From Carnegiea gigantea (taxonomy: Eukaryota > Streptophyta > Magnoliopsida > Caryophyllales > Cactaceae): DNA of 64,000 nucleotides. Where the stretch lies: contig JAKOGI010000003.1 of assembly GCA_029747015.1 (NCBI GenBank), positions 2,952,501-3,016,500 of the forward strand, read 5' to 3'. Positions 11,961 to 22,197 of the stretch are shown piece after piece. How positions within the stretch are numbered: the first letter of the stretch is position 1; every line of letters starts with the position of its first letter. The notes below the pieces were generated by a model. That model was given only the letters and a program-made list of their open reading frames with translations, was not told where the DNA came from and did not search any database. The position numbers and the translations under genes are program-made.

Positions 11961-12980
11961 TCCTAATGATACATTCAAAGCTCATTGGTTGGGTCTTGGA
12001 ATTCATAAGGTTTGGCAGTTAGACGTGTCCTATTACGTGATGGACATGTTTCTTTTGCAAATGGGCAAAATGCTCATAACTAATTGTTACACGTTAGGCA
12101 TATTGAAATGTCACGGGCTTCTAATTGGCCTAGTCACACAGGCAATCACCCTAACGCTTGAGTAGCAGGTAGGATGAGATTGAATCATATTGACACTAGG
12201 TGTGTAATATTGATTACTCACACTGGAAGTGTATGAGTAGAATGAATATAGTCGCCTTAGTGAGACTAAGATGAGACTCGAGGGAGTCAAGTATAAAATA
12301 AGTTTTCATATTGAAACCTTAAAAGCCGAATCTTGAGTGTCAAGACCAACATTCAGTATATTATTCTAGTGGCTCAGGTTAGATTTTTGGGTAAAAATCT
12401 AGACTGACGATTCGCATGGCATAAAGAGTGACAAACCCAGCTAAATGGGAGTTATGCCGTGACACACATCTCATACTGTGTGTGCTTATAAGACGACCCA
12501 TATGTGGGGTGACAATTGAATTCCCTATCACTTGTTACTGTGTGATCCTATGGACGATAACCCTTTGACTCAAAGTTATGATATTAAGTCGAAGCTTAAT
12601 GATGCTACTTTAATGTGATTCTCAAGAACCACGATGTATACGGTTCGGCGAGAACATGTTAGGAAAGCAATTAAGCTAAGATGAGATTTCATGAGTGTTT
12701 AAGGAAAAATCTATCCACCATCACCATATCAGCCCGGGCGATTATGTTGAGAAAATAATCATATGATATATCAGGTATAAGGGATTAGAGATGCCAATGG
12801 TGATGTCTTGGGATATTTTTGGGGTATCATATTTCGTGAAAGTATTATGTTAGTTGGATGGTAACTTAATATAACACTACTTGTTATTTTTGGTCGCACG
12901 TCCTATTCCTGGTATTAAGCGTGAGGAGTTGTGATACATGGAGAATACGTGTTTTACGGCCTAAGTGGCCGAGTGGGAGC
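11961..12980 (+). other. 3' untranslated part of copia element, ending in polypurine tract
   Basis: No coding sequence is recognised. The last ten bases (12971-12980, GAGTGGGAGC) are purine-rich and abut the 3' LTR, as expected of the plus-strand primer. Confidence 0.65.
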
Positions 12981-13277
12981 TGTTGGTCGGGCCTAATAGA
13001 TTTAGGTCCAACGGCCACTTATGTTGTCTAGGGCAACAACCCTAGCCACACCCCAAACTATATAAGGGGTGCTTAGGGGGTCAGCAAAGGACACACTATT
13101 ATTACATCTTTCGCATTCTCCTATTTCTCTATCACGGCTGAACTATCATCCGTCGGGTTTTTGGGTTTAGTACGTGATTATTAAGGCGACTCTGGTAGCC
13201 ATCTGGTTTTCTTTATTATCGTGAATTATTACCGACAGTACGCTTCCGCATCCAGGTTAGTCCTAATTCTTCCTACA
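12981..13277 (+). repeat. 3' LTR of copia element
   Basis: 297 bp, same length as the 5' LTR with about 11 substitutions, mostly transitions. TATA box conserved near 13060. Confidence 0.95.
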
Positions 13278-13278
13278 C

Positions 13279-13328
<50 letters not shown>

Positions 13329-13337
13329 ATATATATA
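13278..13337. repeat. (AT)n(GT)n microsatellite, right half
   Basis: AT run then about 17 GT units then TATATATA; reverse-complementary in composition to the tract at 5872-5964 on the other side of the copia element. Confidence 0.95.
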
Positions 13338-13991
13338 ACTTAGTACTGCTGTAAGTACATATTTGCATTCTTCAAACCAGAAAACCTTAACGAAGTATCT
13401 CATTACTAACCTACAGGTTTCATGCACATACATGATTTCTATAGTGTAAGGGTATTTGATACTGACATTTTAATAGATTTGATACCGACCTTGGTAGATA
13501 AGAACATAAAAAAGTACTTGGTAACAGCAGGAGAAAGGGTACAACCTTTAAGAGAGTTCATAAGTCAATCAGATATCAATACGCTGGAAAGCGCAATTAA
13601 TTAACATTTATTTTTTAATAAGAAAAACATTTCGGCCAAATTTTCTTATATGGAAAGCTAGCGTTTTCATGGGGCTAAACTACCTTTCTCTCCTACGCGG
13701 ACATATGGAGATTGGAGAATATATTTTTATTCTAATAAGAAAATTGACAAATAAAGGTCGAAACACTTAAAACTATCAAGAAAGAAAGCAAATAAGAAAA
13801 AGAATTTTTCTAAAAATTATTATATATCTGCATGACGAAACTTATCAAAGAAAAAGTGAATATGGACGGAGCTATCTGAATATGTTCTGAATTTCGGCTC
13901 TAAGTACAAATAAATACACACAAGCTCTAAAAATTTCATGGATCAATCTATATGGAGTTGATGATTCTATTATCAGATTAATAGGAAGGGT
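13338..13991. other. Unique AT-rich DNA; one short open frame, no recognised gene
   Basis: A 60-codon ATG frame at 13422-13604 (plus, starting MHIHDFYSVRVFDTD) ends naturally, but it has no recognisable domain and no supporting signals, so I do not call it a gene. The stretch 13920-13990 would be immediate upstream DNA for the MIR169-like hairpin. Confidence 0.45.
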
Positions 13992-14187
13992 GAAGGCCTG
14001 ACTTGAAGAAAAGGGTGTTTGTGTTTGGTAGCCAGGGATGAGCTGCCCTCCTCTCTTTAATTGGGAGGTGTCGTTGAATTAGCTAGCTTAATTAATTAGG
14101 CTAAGTGAGAAACTCCTAGCATTTAACGTGAGGCCAGGCAGTCTCCTTGGCTGTCTTGACATGCCCTTGTCTCTCATGTTGGGCTTG
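13992..14187 (+). ncRNA. MIR169: Candidate MIR169 precursor hairpin
   Basis: miR169 guides silencing of NF-YA (HAP2) transcription factor mRNAs in plants. The 5' arm at 14029-14049 (TAGCCAGGGATGAGCTGCCCT) resembles miR169 (15 of 21 bases by my comparison with the common CAGCCAAGGATGACTTGCC form). The 3' arm at 14137-14155 (GGCAGTCTCCTTGGCTGTC) is the usual miR169-star type. By eye AGCCAGGGA pairs along its whole length with TCCTTGGCT, with one G.U pair at the diverged base, and CTGCC pairs with GGCAG. The lower stem continues through AAGGG (14011-14015) and CCCTT (14164-14168). The loop is about 87 nt. The strand choice follows the arm order. The mature sequence is divergent, so the locus may be a decayed or specialised family member. 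Confidence 0.65.
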
Positions 14188-14602
14188 CTTTTCCTCTGCC
14201 TTCGATATTATGTAGTCACTTCTAAGATACGTACGTAATCTAAAAGTCGGTCTAGTTTAGGGGGTTTTGTCTTGGGTCTATGAGTTAATGCAACATATAT
14301 TGTAAAGGCTTTCTCCTAGTTTATATTGGTGTATTTCGCGTTTTCTAAATATTACTTTTGCCTACTTTTTTAAATATACAATACCAAAATGCATCCCTAA
14401 ATTTAACACGTTGTTCTACAACTATTGACGTTTCTATTGGACATCAACATTCTGCTGCACAGAGTGAATGAGGGTAGCATTGTCCGTCCAGATTTCTATA
14501 GACCTCTATTAGCAATACGCAGCCAACATAAGGACTTTCTCATTCGCTATAGCTTTTGTCACCAACTTTTTATGTAGATTTAAAATGATTAGTATAGATG
14601 TC
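14188..14602. other. Non-coding DNA between MIR169-like hairpin and next copia element
   Basis: No gene or repeat recognised. It is the 3' flank of the hairpin and ends with the target duplication ATGTC at 14598-14602. Confidence 0.5.
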
Positions 14603-14870
14603 TGAGAATGTTGATCAAGGAAAAAATTATGCAAATGGATCATGAAACAGCATTCAGAATGAGGTGGATCAAGATGATCTCTCTGCGCTTCCTGATGCCT
14701 TGTATATTGACCTCACTCCATTCATCTGCTGTACAACCTTATATACACGACTAAGACCGGGAAAGAAAAATAAGAAAATGACCACCTTCTCATAACAGAT
14801 TTCCTAACCAACAAAGCCCAGCTGGCATACCTCATAACTAACTCCTAACTAACTCCCTTTCTCTCCTACA
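14603..14870 (-). repeat. 3' LTR of minus-strand copia element, with polypurine tract beside it
   Basis: On the plus strand it runs TGAGAATGTTG...CTCTCCTACA. The sequence just outside it in the element (14871-14883) reads TTGAGGGGGAG on the minus strand, the polypurine tract. A TATA-like GTATATAAGG lies inside near 14740 (minus). Confidence 0.95.
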
Positions 14871-16573
14871 CTCCCCCTCAAGTTGGGAGATGAGAAAATA
14901 TTATGAACCCCCAACTTGGATTGAAGAATATGATGCTGAGAAACTGATGCAATTTTAGTGAAAATGTCTGCAATCTGAGCTTTTGTGGGCACATATGTAG
15001 GCTGAATTATTCCTGCTTTCATCTTGTCTCTGAGGAAGTGACAATCCACTTCAATGTGTTTTGTCCGTTCGTGAAACACTGGGTTTGCTACAATATACAA
15101 AGCTGCCTGGTTATCACACTTAAGCAAAACAGAAGCTAAGTTTGGTAGACCAAGATCCTTGAATAGTTGGAGGAGCCAAGGAACCTCACATGTTGTAGTG
15201 GTAATTGCTCTGTATTCTGCTTCAGTAGTAGAACGAGCAACCACTGATTGCTTTTTGGATTTTCATGAAATGGGAGAATCTCCTAGTAGAACACAGTAAC
15301 CTATTTACATTTTCCCCAATCACTATCACAATAAGCAGAGAGAATTGGTGTTGACTTGGAAGAGAGTAAAATGCCCTGCCCAAGGCACTGCTTGAGATAT
15401 CTGAGCACTCTCACGGCTGCAGTAAAATGTGATTGAGTAGGGGACTGCATATATTGACTCAACACTTGAACAGTATAGGTGATATCTGGCCTTGTAATGG
15501 TCAGGTAGATTAATTTGCCAATCAATCTTATGTATTTGTCTGGTTCAGACATAACATTGCCCTCTTGAGTCAATGATGAATTTGGGTCCATAGGTAGATA
15601 AATAGGCTTGGAGGTAAACATTCATGTTTCTTTTAGCAGGTCCATAACATATTTCCTCTGAGAAAGAAAGATCCCTTGATTTGACCTTGCCACCTCAATG
15701 CCTAAGAAATATCTTAGTTCACCAAGGTCTTTCATGTGAAATCATTTATGTAAGTGATCTTTTACTTCCTGAATCAAGGCTATAGAGCTTCCTGTAATAA
15801 GCATGTCATCAACATAGACTAAAACTGTTGTGTATCCTCCATTTGTTTGTTTGGTAAATAGACTGTAATCAGCTCTGGATTGTCTAGATCCAAAAGACAG
15901 CAAGCTAGAAGTCAACTTTGCAAACCACTGCCTAGATGCTTGCTTTAGCCCATATAAAGGCTTGTGAAGCTTACAAACTGTTGTCATCTGCGCAGACTTG
16001 ACTGAGTATGAATCTGTACTGCACAATATAGGCTCCCCCTGTCCTCGATATCCTTTGGGAAGTTTCACGTATACTTCTTCCTCTAGGTCACCATGCAAAA
16101 ATGCATTGGTGACATCCATTTGACAAACATTCCAACCCTTCATAGCTGCAACAGCAAGCACAGACCTAAATGTTGATATTTTTGCTACTGGAGCAAAGGT
16201 CTCTTTATAGTCGATCCCTTTTGGCTGCCTATATCCTTGAATGACAAGTCTGGCCTTATGTCTCTCTATTGTACCATCTGATCTGTATTTGGTCTTGAAG
16301 AGCCATTTGCATCCTATGGCTCTTTTTCTTTTAGGTAGCTCAGTTAGACTCCATGTTCCATTTCTCTCCAAGGCTTGAAGTTCCACATTCATAGCGTCAC
16401 ACCACTTTTGGCTTTTGACAGCTTCTTTAAAAGTTTCAGGATCTTACTGTTTGTCAAGAGCTGACAAGAAGGCTTGATACTTTGTATTAAGATGTGTGTA
16501 GGACACTTGATTTGCAGCACGGTAAACAATTTTGTTTTGGGTTGTAGCTATAGCAGTTACATAGTCTGACATG
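14849..16573 (-). pseudogene. Copia reverse transcriptase and RNase H, broken
   Basis: Converts element RNA into DNA and removes the RNA template. From the right: NGTWSLTELPKRKRAIGCKW and QMDVTNAFLHGDLEEEVYVK mark the start of reverse transcriptase, KPLYGLKQASRQWF follows, and YVDDMLITGSS holds the catalytic YVDD (15742-16392). A stop near 15739 and another near 15623 interrupt the connection to TRPDITYTVQVLSQY (15301-15621). RNase H (14849-15244) has [19 protein letters not shown] and [13 protein letters not shown] and reads through the polypurine tract into the LTR, where it stops. A frame change and a Trp-to-stop lie near 15245-15300. The upstream end is cut by the solo LTR at 16574. Confidence 0.9.
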
Positions 16574-16983
16574 TGTAACACCCCCAACCCAAGGGCTAGA
16601 AGTGTTATCGTTTTTCTTGAAATTCTGGGAATTTAAATTTCGTTGAAGATGCTGTCAGGTGACAGACTACATGAATTTAGCATTGACACTAGAATAACCA
16701 TCATGCTCAATGCGATAGAGTCACTAAACTTATGATTTCACTACACCATACAGTAACAGGCCATATACAGGAATAGATTTCTCTGTTAAAACATGGAACG
16801 ATAACCATAAAGTGAAGCATATAACCATATCATGTGAATGGTATACTAATGATATAGCAATATGCGCTTTGAACTTCACATGCTTGTTTATTAAAGTACA
16901 ATGTTCTACAATCCGTCATATGGATTGGGATTCTTTATTGACCTGGTTCTTCTGCCAGTTGACAGGGTTTTATAATGTGTAAC

Positions 16984-17136
16984 TTTGAATTTCTGCCTTT
17001 TGGCAGAACAATAAACATTGAACTTGAATTTTTACCTTCTGGCATAACAATAAACATTGAACTTGAATTTCTGCCTTTTGGCAGAACAATAAACATTGAA
17101 CTTGAATTTCTGCCTTCTGGCAGAATAATAAACTTT
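16984..17136. repeat. Tandem array, 39-bp unit, about 4 copies
   Basis: Each unit carries TTCTGCCTTTTGGCAGAACA or a close variant, in which CTGCC and GGCAG form a small hairpin. Unit starts fall about 39 bp apart (near 16991, 17030, 17069, 17108). The second copy has lost the palindrome. The period is a multiple of three, so a repetitive open frame appears on the minus strand; it is not a gene. Confidence 0.95.
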
Positions 17137-17510
17137 GAATAATCGATAAATTTTCCATAAACTTGCAATAATCAATATATTTTCAATAAACCTTCAATGA
17201 TTGATAAACTTTCCATAATCTTGCAATAATCAATATATTTTCAATAAACCTTCAATGATCGATAAACTTTCTATAAACTTGCAATAATCTATATATTTTC
17301 AATAAACCTTCAATGATCGATAAACTTTTCACAAACTTGCAATAATCATTATATTTTCAATAAACCTTCAATGGCGATAAACTTTCCATAAACTTGCAAT
17401 AATCAATATATTTTCAATAAATATTGAATAATCGATAAATTTTCCATAAACTTGCAATAATCAATATATTTTCAATAAACCTTCAATGATCGATAAACTT
17501 TATTCCTCCA
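17137..17510. repeat. Tandem array, 58-bp unit, about 6 copies
   Basis: TTGCAATAATCAATATA recurs at 17163, 17221, 17279, 17337, 17394 and 17452, a steady 57-58 bp period. It directly follows the 39-bp array and shares words such as ATAAACTTT with it, so the two may have a common origin. Confidence 0.95.
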
Positions 17511-17841
17511 ATCACTGATAATCAGGTCGAATTCTGAATGAACTATAATCAATAATCATTAAATTTCATTGAAATTAACAATAAATAGGAGGAACAGGAA
17601 ACCCACCTCGTTCCAAACTAAAGGACCCAACTCCTGGGCTAATTGGACAGATTAGGGTTAGACGCGAACCCTTGCTTGCTCTGCTAGCCGCTGGGGTTGA
17701 GGGGGAAATCACGGTGGGGGGTCACGGTTTCCAAACCCTCACCGCGCCCCTTCCTCCTCCATCGCCCTCAAAGAAGGGGCTTCGGCCCCTTAAATAATAA
17801 TAATTTTTTTGTTTTTCCTTTTTTTTCTTTTGTTTTGGATG

Positions 17842-18066
17842 ATTACCTCGTCACATGATAATTAATACGAGCTTATCCAGTTGTCACATCATCATTAATA
17901 CGAGCTTATCCACTTGTCACATCATAATTAATACGAGCTTATCCACTCGTCACATCATAATTAATACGAGCTTATCCACTCGTCACATCATAATTAATAC
18001 GAGCTTATCCACTCGTCACATCATAATTAGTACGAGCTTATCCACTCATTACATTATAATTAATAC
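17842..18066. repeat. Tandem array, 33-bp unit, about 6-7 copies
   Basis: ATTAATACGAGCTTATCCA recurs at 17861, 17894, 17927, 17960, 17993, 18026 and, decayed, at 18059, exactly 33 bp apart. The multiple-of-three period produces a spurious repetitive open frame. Confidence 0.97.
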
Positions 18067-18279
18067 CCAATATTCGATTCAATAAATTGCAAGACTAGTC
18101 CTAAGGTTCGCCAGTCCAGTTATATTCGGGAGACTGCTCAATGTAGTGCTCGACATAATCCTAAAATAGAAAGAATATTCTTTTCAATAAAAACAGCACC
18201 TAAGCAGGCACATCAATGTGATTTCAATTTTTAACAATATACAATGGCAGAATAAGGGGATAAAATCCCGGGTGTTACA

Positions 18280-19961
18280 CATGCAATGAGGTTTCTTTGT
18301 TTACCTTGCAGTCTTTCTTGTAGGCACACTTGAAGTGGAGGCAGCTTGGGTTTCTAAATTATCAGAATTTGAGGTTTCATGACCTACCCTGAGTTGTGCT
18401 GAACAATCTGAAGTTGATATCTCATACTATGAGGGTTCCAGTGAGTCAGAGGATGTAACCATGAGATGATAATCATCACAATAAGGTGTTGGTATCATAT
18501 TGACTAGAGTTGGCTGCATATAAGCTTGTGCACTATCTTTGTGAAAGGGAAAAATGTGTTCTTCAAACTTCACATGTTTGGATACCCTGATTTTATTGGT
18601 GTGTACCCTCATAGTTTGTATCCCTTTTGTGTTGGTGAGTAACCCAAAAACACACAAGGTACCCCTCTTGCTTTGAATTTGTCTTGTTCTTTATATAAAG
18701 GTGTAGTAAAGACCAAACACCCAAATACTTTCATATGATCTTAAGTTGGGGGGTGGCCAAATAGCATTTCATATGGTGTTTTATTATTCAGTACTGAAGT
18801 TAGAAGCCTATTTACTATGCAGGCTGCTGTTAAAACACAATCTCCCCAGAATCTGAGAGGTAAGTTTGCCTGAAATCTCAAGGCTCTAGAGATTGCTAAG
18901 AGATGCCTATGTTTCCTTTCAACACGACCATTCTGTTGTGGCCTGTCAACACAAGAGGTCTGATGTATAATACCAAGATTGCTAAAAAATTGCTGGCAAT
19001 GATCACGATGAAACTCAAGTGCATTATCAGATCTAACCACCTTAACTGTGGCCTGGAATTGTGTAGCTACAAATGTCATGAATTGCTAAAATGTAGACAA
19101 ATCTTGAGACTTTTGTTTAAGTAAGTACACCCATGTTGTTCTTGTACAATCATCAACAAGAGTCAAAAAATATTTGAAATTTCTATGTGTAGGAACTCTA
19201 TATGGCCCCCATATGTCCATGTGTATCATCTCACACAACCTTGTACTCCTACTTGTGCTGGGCTGAAAAGGTTGTCTTGTAAACTTTGCCATTGGGCATG
19301 TGACACACACTTTATTTTCTGTCAGCTTAAGCTGACCATTTAGAAGCTGCTTCAACTTGTTCAAGGGAGCATGTCCCAGCCTCTTGTGCCATACTTCATA
19401 AGGTTCAAGAACTTTTGAACCATCAGTAGCTCCTGTAACCAGAAGCTTTTCTTTCTCTAATTCTAATAGAGTTTTGATAATGTTCTCCATCCTGATATCC
19501 ACACCATTCAATGGTTGATCCTTAAGAAAATACAGGCCTCTATGCCCTCTACCAACTCCCGTAATCTTCCTGGTAGCATAATCCTGTATTATACAGAATT
19601 GAGGGTGAAAAATAACTACGCATTTGCTATCTTTTGTCAACTTGGGAATTGATAGAAGATTGTACTTGAAAGCTGGTGCATTCAAAACATCTTGCAGTAT
19701 TATCTCAGCCGATAATTTTACTCTACCTATAGAGGATATTTCAGATGTATTCCTTTCTGGTAGTGTGATTTTTGAATGTTCATTGATCACTTTGATGTCA
19801 CACAAATGATCTGGGTTATAAGTCATATGGTCTGTAGCTCCTAAGTCAAGTATCCATTCTGACCTGTTAACCCCAGCGTGAGAGCATAGAATCATACCTG
19901 CAAAGTTTGTGTCCAATTCCTCCTCTGTGTCAACTTCACCTTTCTGGCTACTCTGAGGCAA
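18280..19961 (-). pseudogene. Copia protease and integrase, broken by stops and the solo LTR
   Basis: The protease processes the polyprotein and the integrase inserts the DNA copy. Protease is seen as WILDLGATDHMT at the right end, where DLGA replaces the usual D(S/T)GA, so the active site is altered. The pre-integrase domain has [14 protein letters not shown] and KVCVTCPMAKF (HHCC zinc finger). The catalytic triad is present: HMDIWGP (first D), VRSDNALEF (second D) and QNGRVERKHR (E). The frame from 19961 to 18741 is continuous except for a stop near 19080-19085; a frame change follows before 18657, and the linker (18427-18657) then runs to the solo LTR at 18280. Confidence 0.9.
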
Positions 19962-20021
19962 TAACTTTAGAAGTTGCTGAAGCTGCTCAATTTGAGACTG
20001 AGTTAAAGAAACATCACTAGT

Positions 20022-20960
20022 CTACACATTAGCAGTAATCTTGCCTTCATGAATTCCCTTAGGTTTTCCTTTATAAGGCTGATTTCTATCAAACTTCTTC
20101 TGAGGGGACTTCTTAGCTTTTGGATGCCAAGATAGATACCCTATGACCAGCCAACACTTCTCTTTGGTATGGCCTTTGTTGCCATATTGAGTACAACCTT
20201 TTGCATTATCACTTCTACTGTACAATGCAGTTGGTTCAATCTCCAGATTCCTAATATCTAAAATCTCCTACTGACTTTCTTCTTGCTGGATCAATGAGCA
20301 TGCTGCCTCCATACTTGGTAGAGGAGTCATAAGAAGCAATTGATTTCTCTGAGGACCATACTTATCATCTAGACCATTTAGGAACTGAAATAACCTCTGT
20401 TCCTCTCTTTGTTTTGTCAAGGTTTTCAAGAACATTGCAATTTCATCAGTGATAGCAGAGATTTTGGGTAATTCATTCATATCTTCCAATTCACCCCACA
20501 GACATTTAAGTCTAGTATAATACTCACTCACTGATGAATGGTTTTGCTTGACTTCATATATTTCTTTGTTGATTCTATACTTTCTTGAACCATTGCTTAA
20601 GGAGAACCTTCGTTCAAGCTGCACCCAAATTTCTTGTGCAGAGTTCAAGAACAGTATAGACTTGCCAATAGAATCAGATACAGAATTTTGAATCCATGTA
20701 ATGATCATACAATTACATGTATCCCACAATTCAGCTTTTAGGTGATCATCAGTAGGTCTAGAGATAGTACCTTGAACGAATCCTAGCTTTTGTTTAGTGG
20801 CAAGTGCTATTTCAACATTTCTCCTCCAGGATCTGTAGTTCTTTGCGCCTACTAATTTTTCTTGAATTGCTAGAGACCCAGGGCCTTCTAATGGATGCAA
20901 GAACAATGGGTTCTGAATATCTGCAAACCCTAAATTGTTTTGATTTCTTGCTGCAGACAT
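20022..20960 (-). pseudogene. Copia gag (capsid and nucleocapsid), lightly broken
   Basis: Gag forms the cytoplasmic particle that packages element RNA. The capsid part (20268-20960) begins at ATG with MSAARNQNNLGFADIQNPLF and shows the UBN2-type gag pattern (KLVGAKNYRSWRRNVEIAL, SEYYTRLKCLWGELE, FLNGLDDKYGPQRNQLL). The nucleocapsid part (20022-20225) has the zinc knuckle CTQYGNKGHTKEKC, in which the second cysteine is tyrosine, so zinc binding is doubtful. The two parts are separated by a short interruption at 20226-20267. The start lies about 170 bp downstream of the primer-binding site. Confidence 0.9.
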
Positions 20961-21128
20961 TTTAATTCAGGATCTGTAATTTGGATCACTGTGATTTTGC
21001 CCAGGCTTGATCAATCGATCAAGTGTGAGGAAATGCAAGTAACTCTAGCTATTGTTTAGCTTGATCTGTGATGAATCAAATCATAAGATCCACAGAAAAG
21101 AAATATATGTGATTCAGATTTTTGTCTG

Positions 21129-21139
21129 CTCTGATACCA
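21129..21139 (-). other. Primer-binding site, tRNA-iMet type
   Basis: On the minus strand TGGTATCAGAG immediately follows the 5' LTR with no spacer, matching the initiator methionine tRNA 3' end. Confidence 0.92.
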
Positions 21140-21408
21140 TGAGAATGTTGATCAAGGAAAAAACTATGTAAATGGATCATGAAACAGCATTCAGAATGAG
21201 GTGGATCAGGATGATCTCTCTCCTCTTCCTGATGCCTTGTATATTAACCTCACTCCATTCATCTGTTGTACACCTTTATATACACAACTAAGACCGGGAA
21301 AGAAAAACAAGAAAATGACCACCTTCTCATAACAGATTTCCTAGCCAACAAAGCTCAGCTGGCATACCTCATAACTAACTCCCTAACTAACTCCCTTTCT
21401 CTCCAACA
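21140..21408 (-). repeat. 5' LTR of minus-strand copia element
   Basis: Plus-strand ends TGAGAATGTTG...CTCTCCAACA. A TATA-like GTATATAAAGG lies at about 21276-21285 (minus), the likely promoter. Followed at 21409 by the target duplication ATGTC. Confidence 0.95.
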
Positions 21409-21517
21409 ATGTCTTAAGTTGTCAATCATTAGTATAAATTTTTATTTAAATGATTTCTCATTTTCTTCACCTTCAATGCCATGCAAACATTGATTCCCTT
21501 ATATAGATACATGAAGG

Positions 21518-22189
21518 CAAGGCTGCAGGAACCGGACCGGATCGGTCAGTCCGACCAGTTATAGCATGTGAACCGAATTATGATCCGATCTGTCGTGGGC
21601 CATAAAACCGCTGGTAGTTGGATCGGTCAAGAACGGGTCAAAATCCAGTTGAACCGACCAATTTACCCAGTAGACTAGTGGTCTAACCAAGTTCAAGTCA
21701 CCTCCTTTCCTTCCCTATGTAAAAATTTGCACAAATTGCATTGGTTGAGAGTTGAACTCACAATGCTACACTACCATACCAAATTCCAAATACTTCAGCA
21801 CATCAACTGCACTAGAAGCCCTTATGTGTCATCCTTTCTCATTATTGTTTTATTGTTTTATAATAAAGCTACTATAGCCCTCTTTTTTTATTTTTTATTT
21901 TTAAGATGCAATTTCTAATTATATTATTATATCATGATAACCAATAGACTTAAAATATATAATTGAAAATAAGCAATGATGTTTAGTTTTTTTTAAGTCA
22001 AAAGTGAATATAGTAATACGTAACTATTATAAAATTGCTAATATTTTTTTTTTTATCTACATGTAATAAAATTGCTTAGATTTTATGAATCCGAGTCAAC
22101 TGGTTTAATTCGGTCCATGGTCCTCCTGATTGGACCATCGAACCGCTAACTTCGCTGGTTTACCAATGGGTTCAATTCTGACAACCTTG
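21518..22189. mobile_element. hAT-like non-autonomous element (MITE), 672 bp
   Basis: The ends CAAGGCTGCAGGAACCGGACC and, inverted, CAAGGTTGTCAGAATTGAACC agree at about 14 of 21 positions, mostly with transitions between them. An 8-bp target duplication CATGAAG(G/A) flanks it (21510-21517, 22190-22197). An 8-bp duplication and CA(A/G)GG ends fit the hAT superfamily. Subterminal regions are rich in GGTTC/GAACC words on both sides; the middle is AT-rich and non-coding. Confidence 0.8.
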
Positions 22190-22197
22190 CATGAAGA

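Larger units (their letters stand above)
5965..13277 (+). mobile_element. Ty1-copia LTR retrotransposon with decayed coding region
   Basis: Two 297-bp LTRs (5965-6261 and 12981-13277) start TGTTGGTCGG, end CCTACA and differ at about 11 positions. A tRNA-iMet type primer-binding site follows the left LTR and a purine-rich tract precedes the right LTR. The internal order of relics is gag zinc knuckle, protease, integrase, reverse transcriptase, RNase H, which is the Ty1-copia order. The target duplication is obscured because both flanks are AT microsatellite (TATAT left, CATAT right). The coding region is riddled with stops although the LTRs are still about 96% identical, so the last jump was probably by an already defective copy. 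The stretch from the primer site to gag is unusually long (about 2.8 kb). Confidence 0.92.
16574..18279. mobile_element. 1.7-kb solo LTR inserted into the copia pol
   Basis: The insert starts TGTAACACCC and ends GGGTGTTACA, a perfect 10-bp terminal inverted repeat with TG...CA ends, as in LTRs of several plant gypsy families. It is flanked by a 4-bp direct repeat CATG (16570-16573 and 18280-18283). No primer-binding site, polypurine tract or coding region is present, so a solo LTR left by recombination is the simplest reading. A 4-bp rather than 5-bp duplication is slightly unusual. It holds three tandem arrays (listed separately) and a GC-richer centre at 17600-17770. Orientation cannot be fixed from the ends alone. 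Confidence 0.8.
14603..21408 (-). mobile_element. Ty1-copia LTR retrotransposon with intact boundaries
   Basis: LTRs of 268 and 269 bp (14603-14870 and 21140-21408) flank a minus-strand copia coding region. A perfect 5-bp target duplication ATGTC is present at 14598-14602 and 21409-21413. The primer-binding site adjoins the right LTR and the polypurine tract adjoins the left LTR, both consistent with minus orientation. LTRs differ at roughly 15 positions plus one indel. The original element would be about 5.1 kb; the remaining 1.7 kb is a later solo-LTR insertion at 16574-18279, which splits the region between integrase and reverse transcriptase. The coding region has few lesions compared with the element at 5965. 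Confidence 0.95.

Noticed and set aside
16935..17168. Repetitive minus-strand frame (LPKGRNSSSMFIV repeats)
   Set aside because: Created by a 39-bp tandem unit, a multiple of three, in non-coding LTR.
16984..18066. Regularly spaced repeats resembling a CRISPR array
   Set aside because: Units are contiguous with no unique spacers, lie inside a plant LTR, and the genome is eukaryotic.
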